From contig JAEZNF010000380.1 of the NCBI GenBank assembly GCA_023441845.1, forward strand, positions 1 to 5,109: a stretch of 5,109 bases of DNA, read 5' to 3'. Below the pieces are notes generated by a model, which ran no database searches, was not told the DNA's origin, and saw only the letters and a program-made list of their open reading frames with translations. Each line of letters starts with the position of its first letter. Positions within the stretch are counted from its first letter, which is position 1. Both the position numbers and the translations under genes were made by a program. This stretch comes from Bacillota bacterium (GTDB lineage Bacteria; Bacillota; Clostridia; Acetivibrionales; DSM-2933). This document shows, piece by piece, positions 5,109 through 5,109 of the stretch.

Positions 5109-5109
5109 T

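Overview
The window looks like chromosomal DNA from an anaerobic, spore-forming clostridium (class Clostridia; a Ruminiclostridium-like relative would fit). The grounds are the AT-rich intergenic DNA, the strong AGGAGG-type ribosome binding sites, a probable spore coat protein, and clostridial-type GAF, NarL-family and membrane proteins. The assignment is inference, because no marker gene is present.

Left part (1-2330, minus strand). A thiamine-diphosphate enzyme related to acetolactate synthase runs off the left edge (1-1598) and lacks only its last few residues. It lacks the Trp of the housekeeping enzyme. A 292-base gap upstream holds a 14-bp tandem repeat, nested inverted repeats and a weak Leu/Ile/Val-rich small reading frame that could be a leader. 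Next upstream is a small GAF-domain protein (1891-2328) that resembles the C-terminal sensor half of SpoVT.

Middle part (2330-4390, plus strand). A divergent intergenic region separates the GAF gene from a row of three genes. The first (2737-3048) is the start of a GAF domain joined directly to the last ~47 residues of a histidine-kinase ATPase domain, which is an internally deleted sensor kinase. The second (3077-3694) is an intact four-helix membrane protein of the clostridial 'putative ABC transporter permease' family (PF06541-like), with a visible two-fold internal repeat and one glutamate per helix. The third (3744-4390) is a NarL-type response regulator whose DNA-binding domain is cut off by a one-base frameshift. 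So a two-component system is broken in both partners while the membrane gene between them stays open. A palindrome with the kinase start codon in its loop may be its operator.

Right part (4391-5109). A 17-bp perfect inverted repeat lies between convergent genes and probably ends transcription in both directions. The minus-strand gene (4481-4984, GTG start) encodes a Pro/Gly/Ala/Met/Gln-rich protein with three 27-bp tandem repeats and a GerQ-like C-terminal domain, probably a spore coat component. A sigma-K-like promoter is possible upstream.

I found no tRNA, rRNA, CRISPR array, transposase or known riboswitch. The most notable signals are the paired decay of kinase and regulator around the intact membrane gene, that protein's internal duplication, and the dyad over the kinase start.
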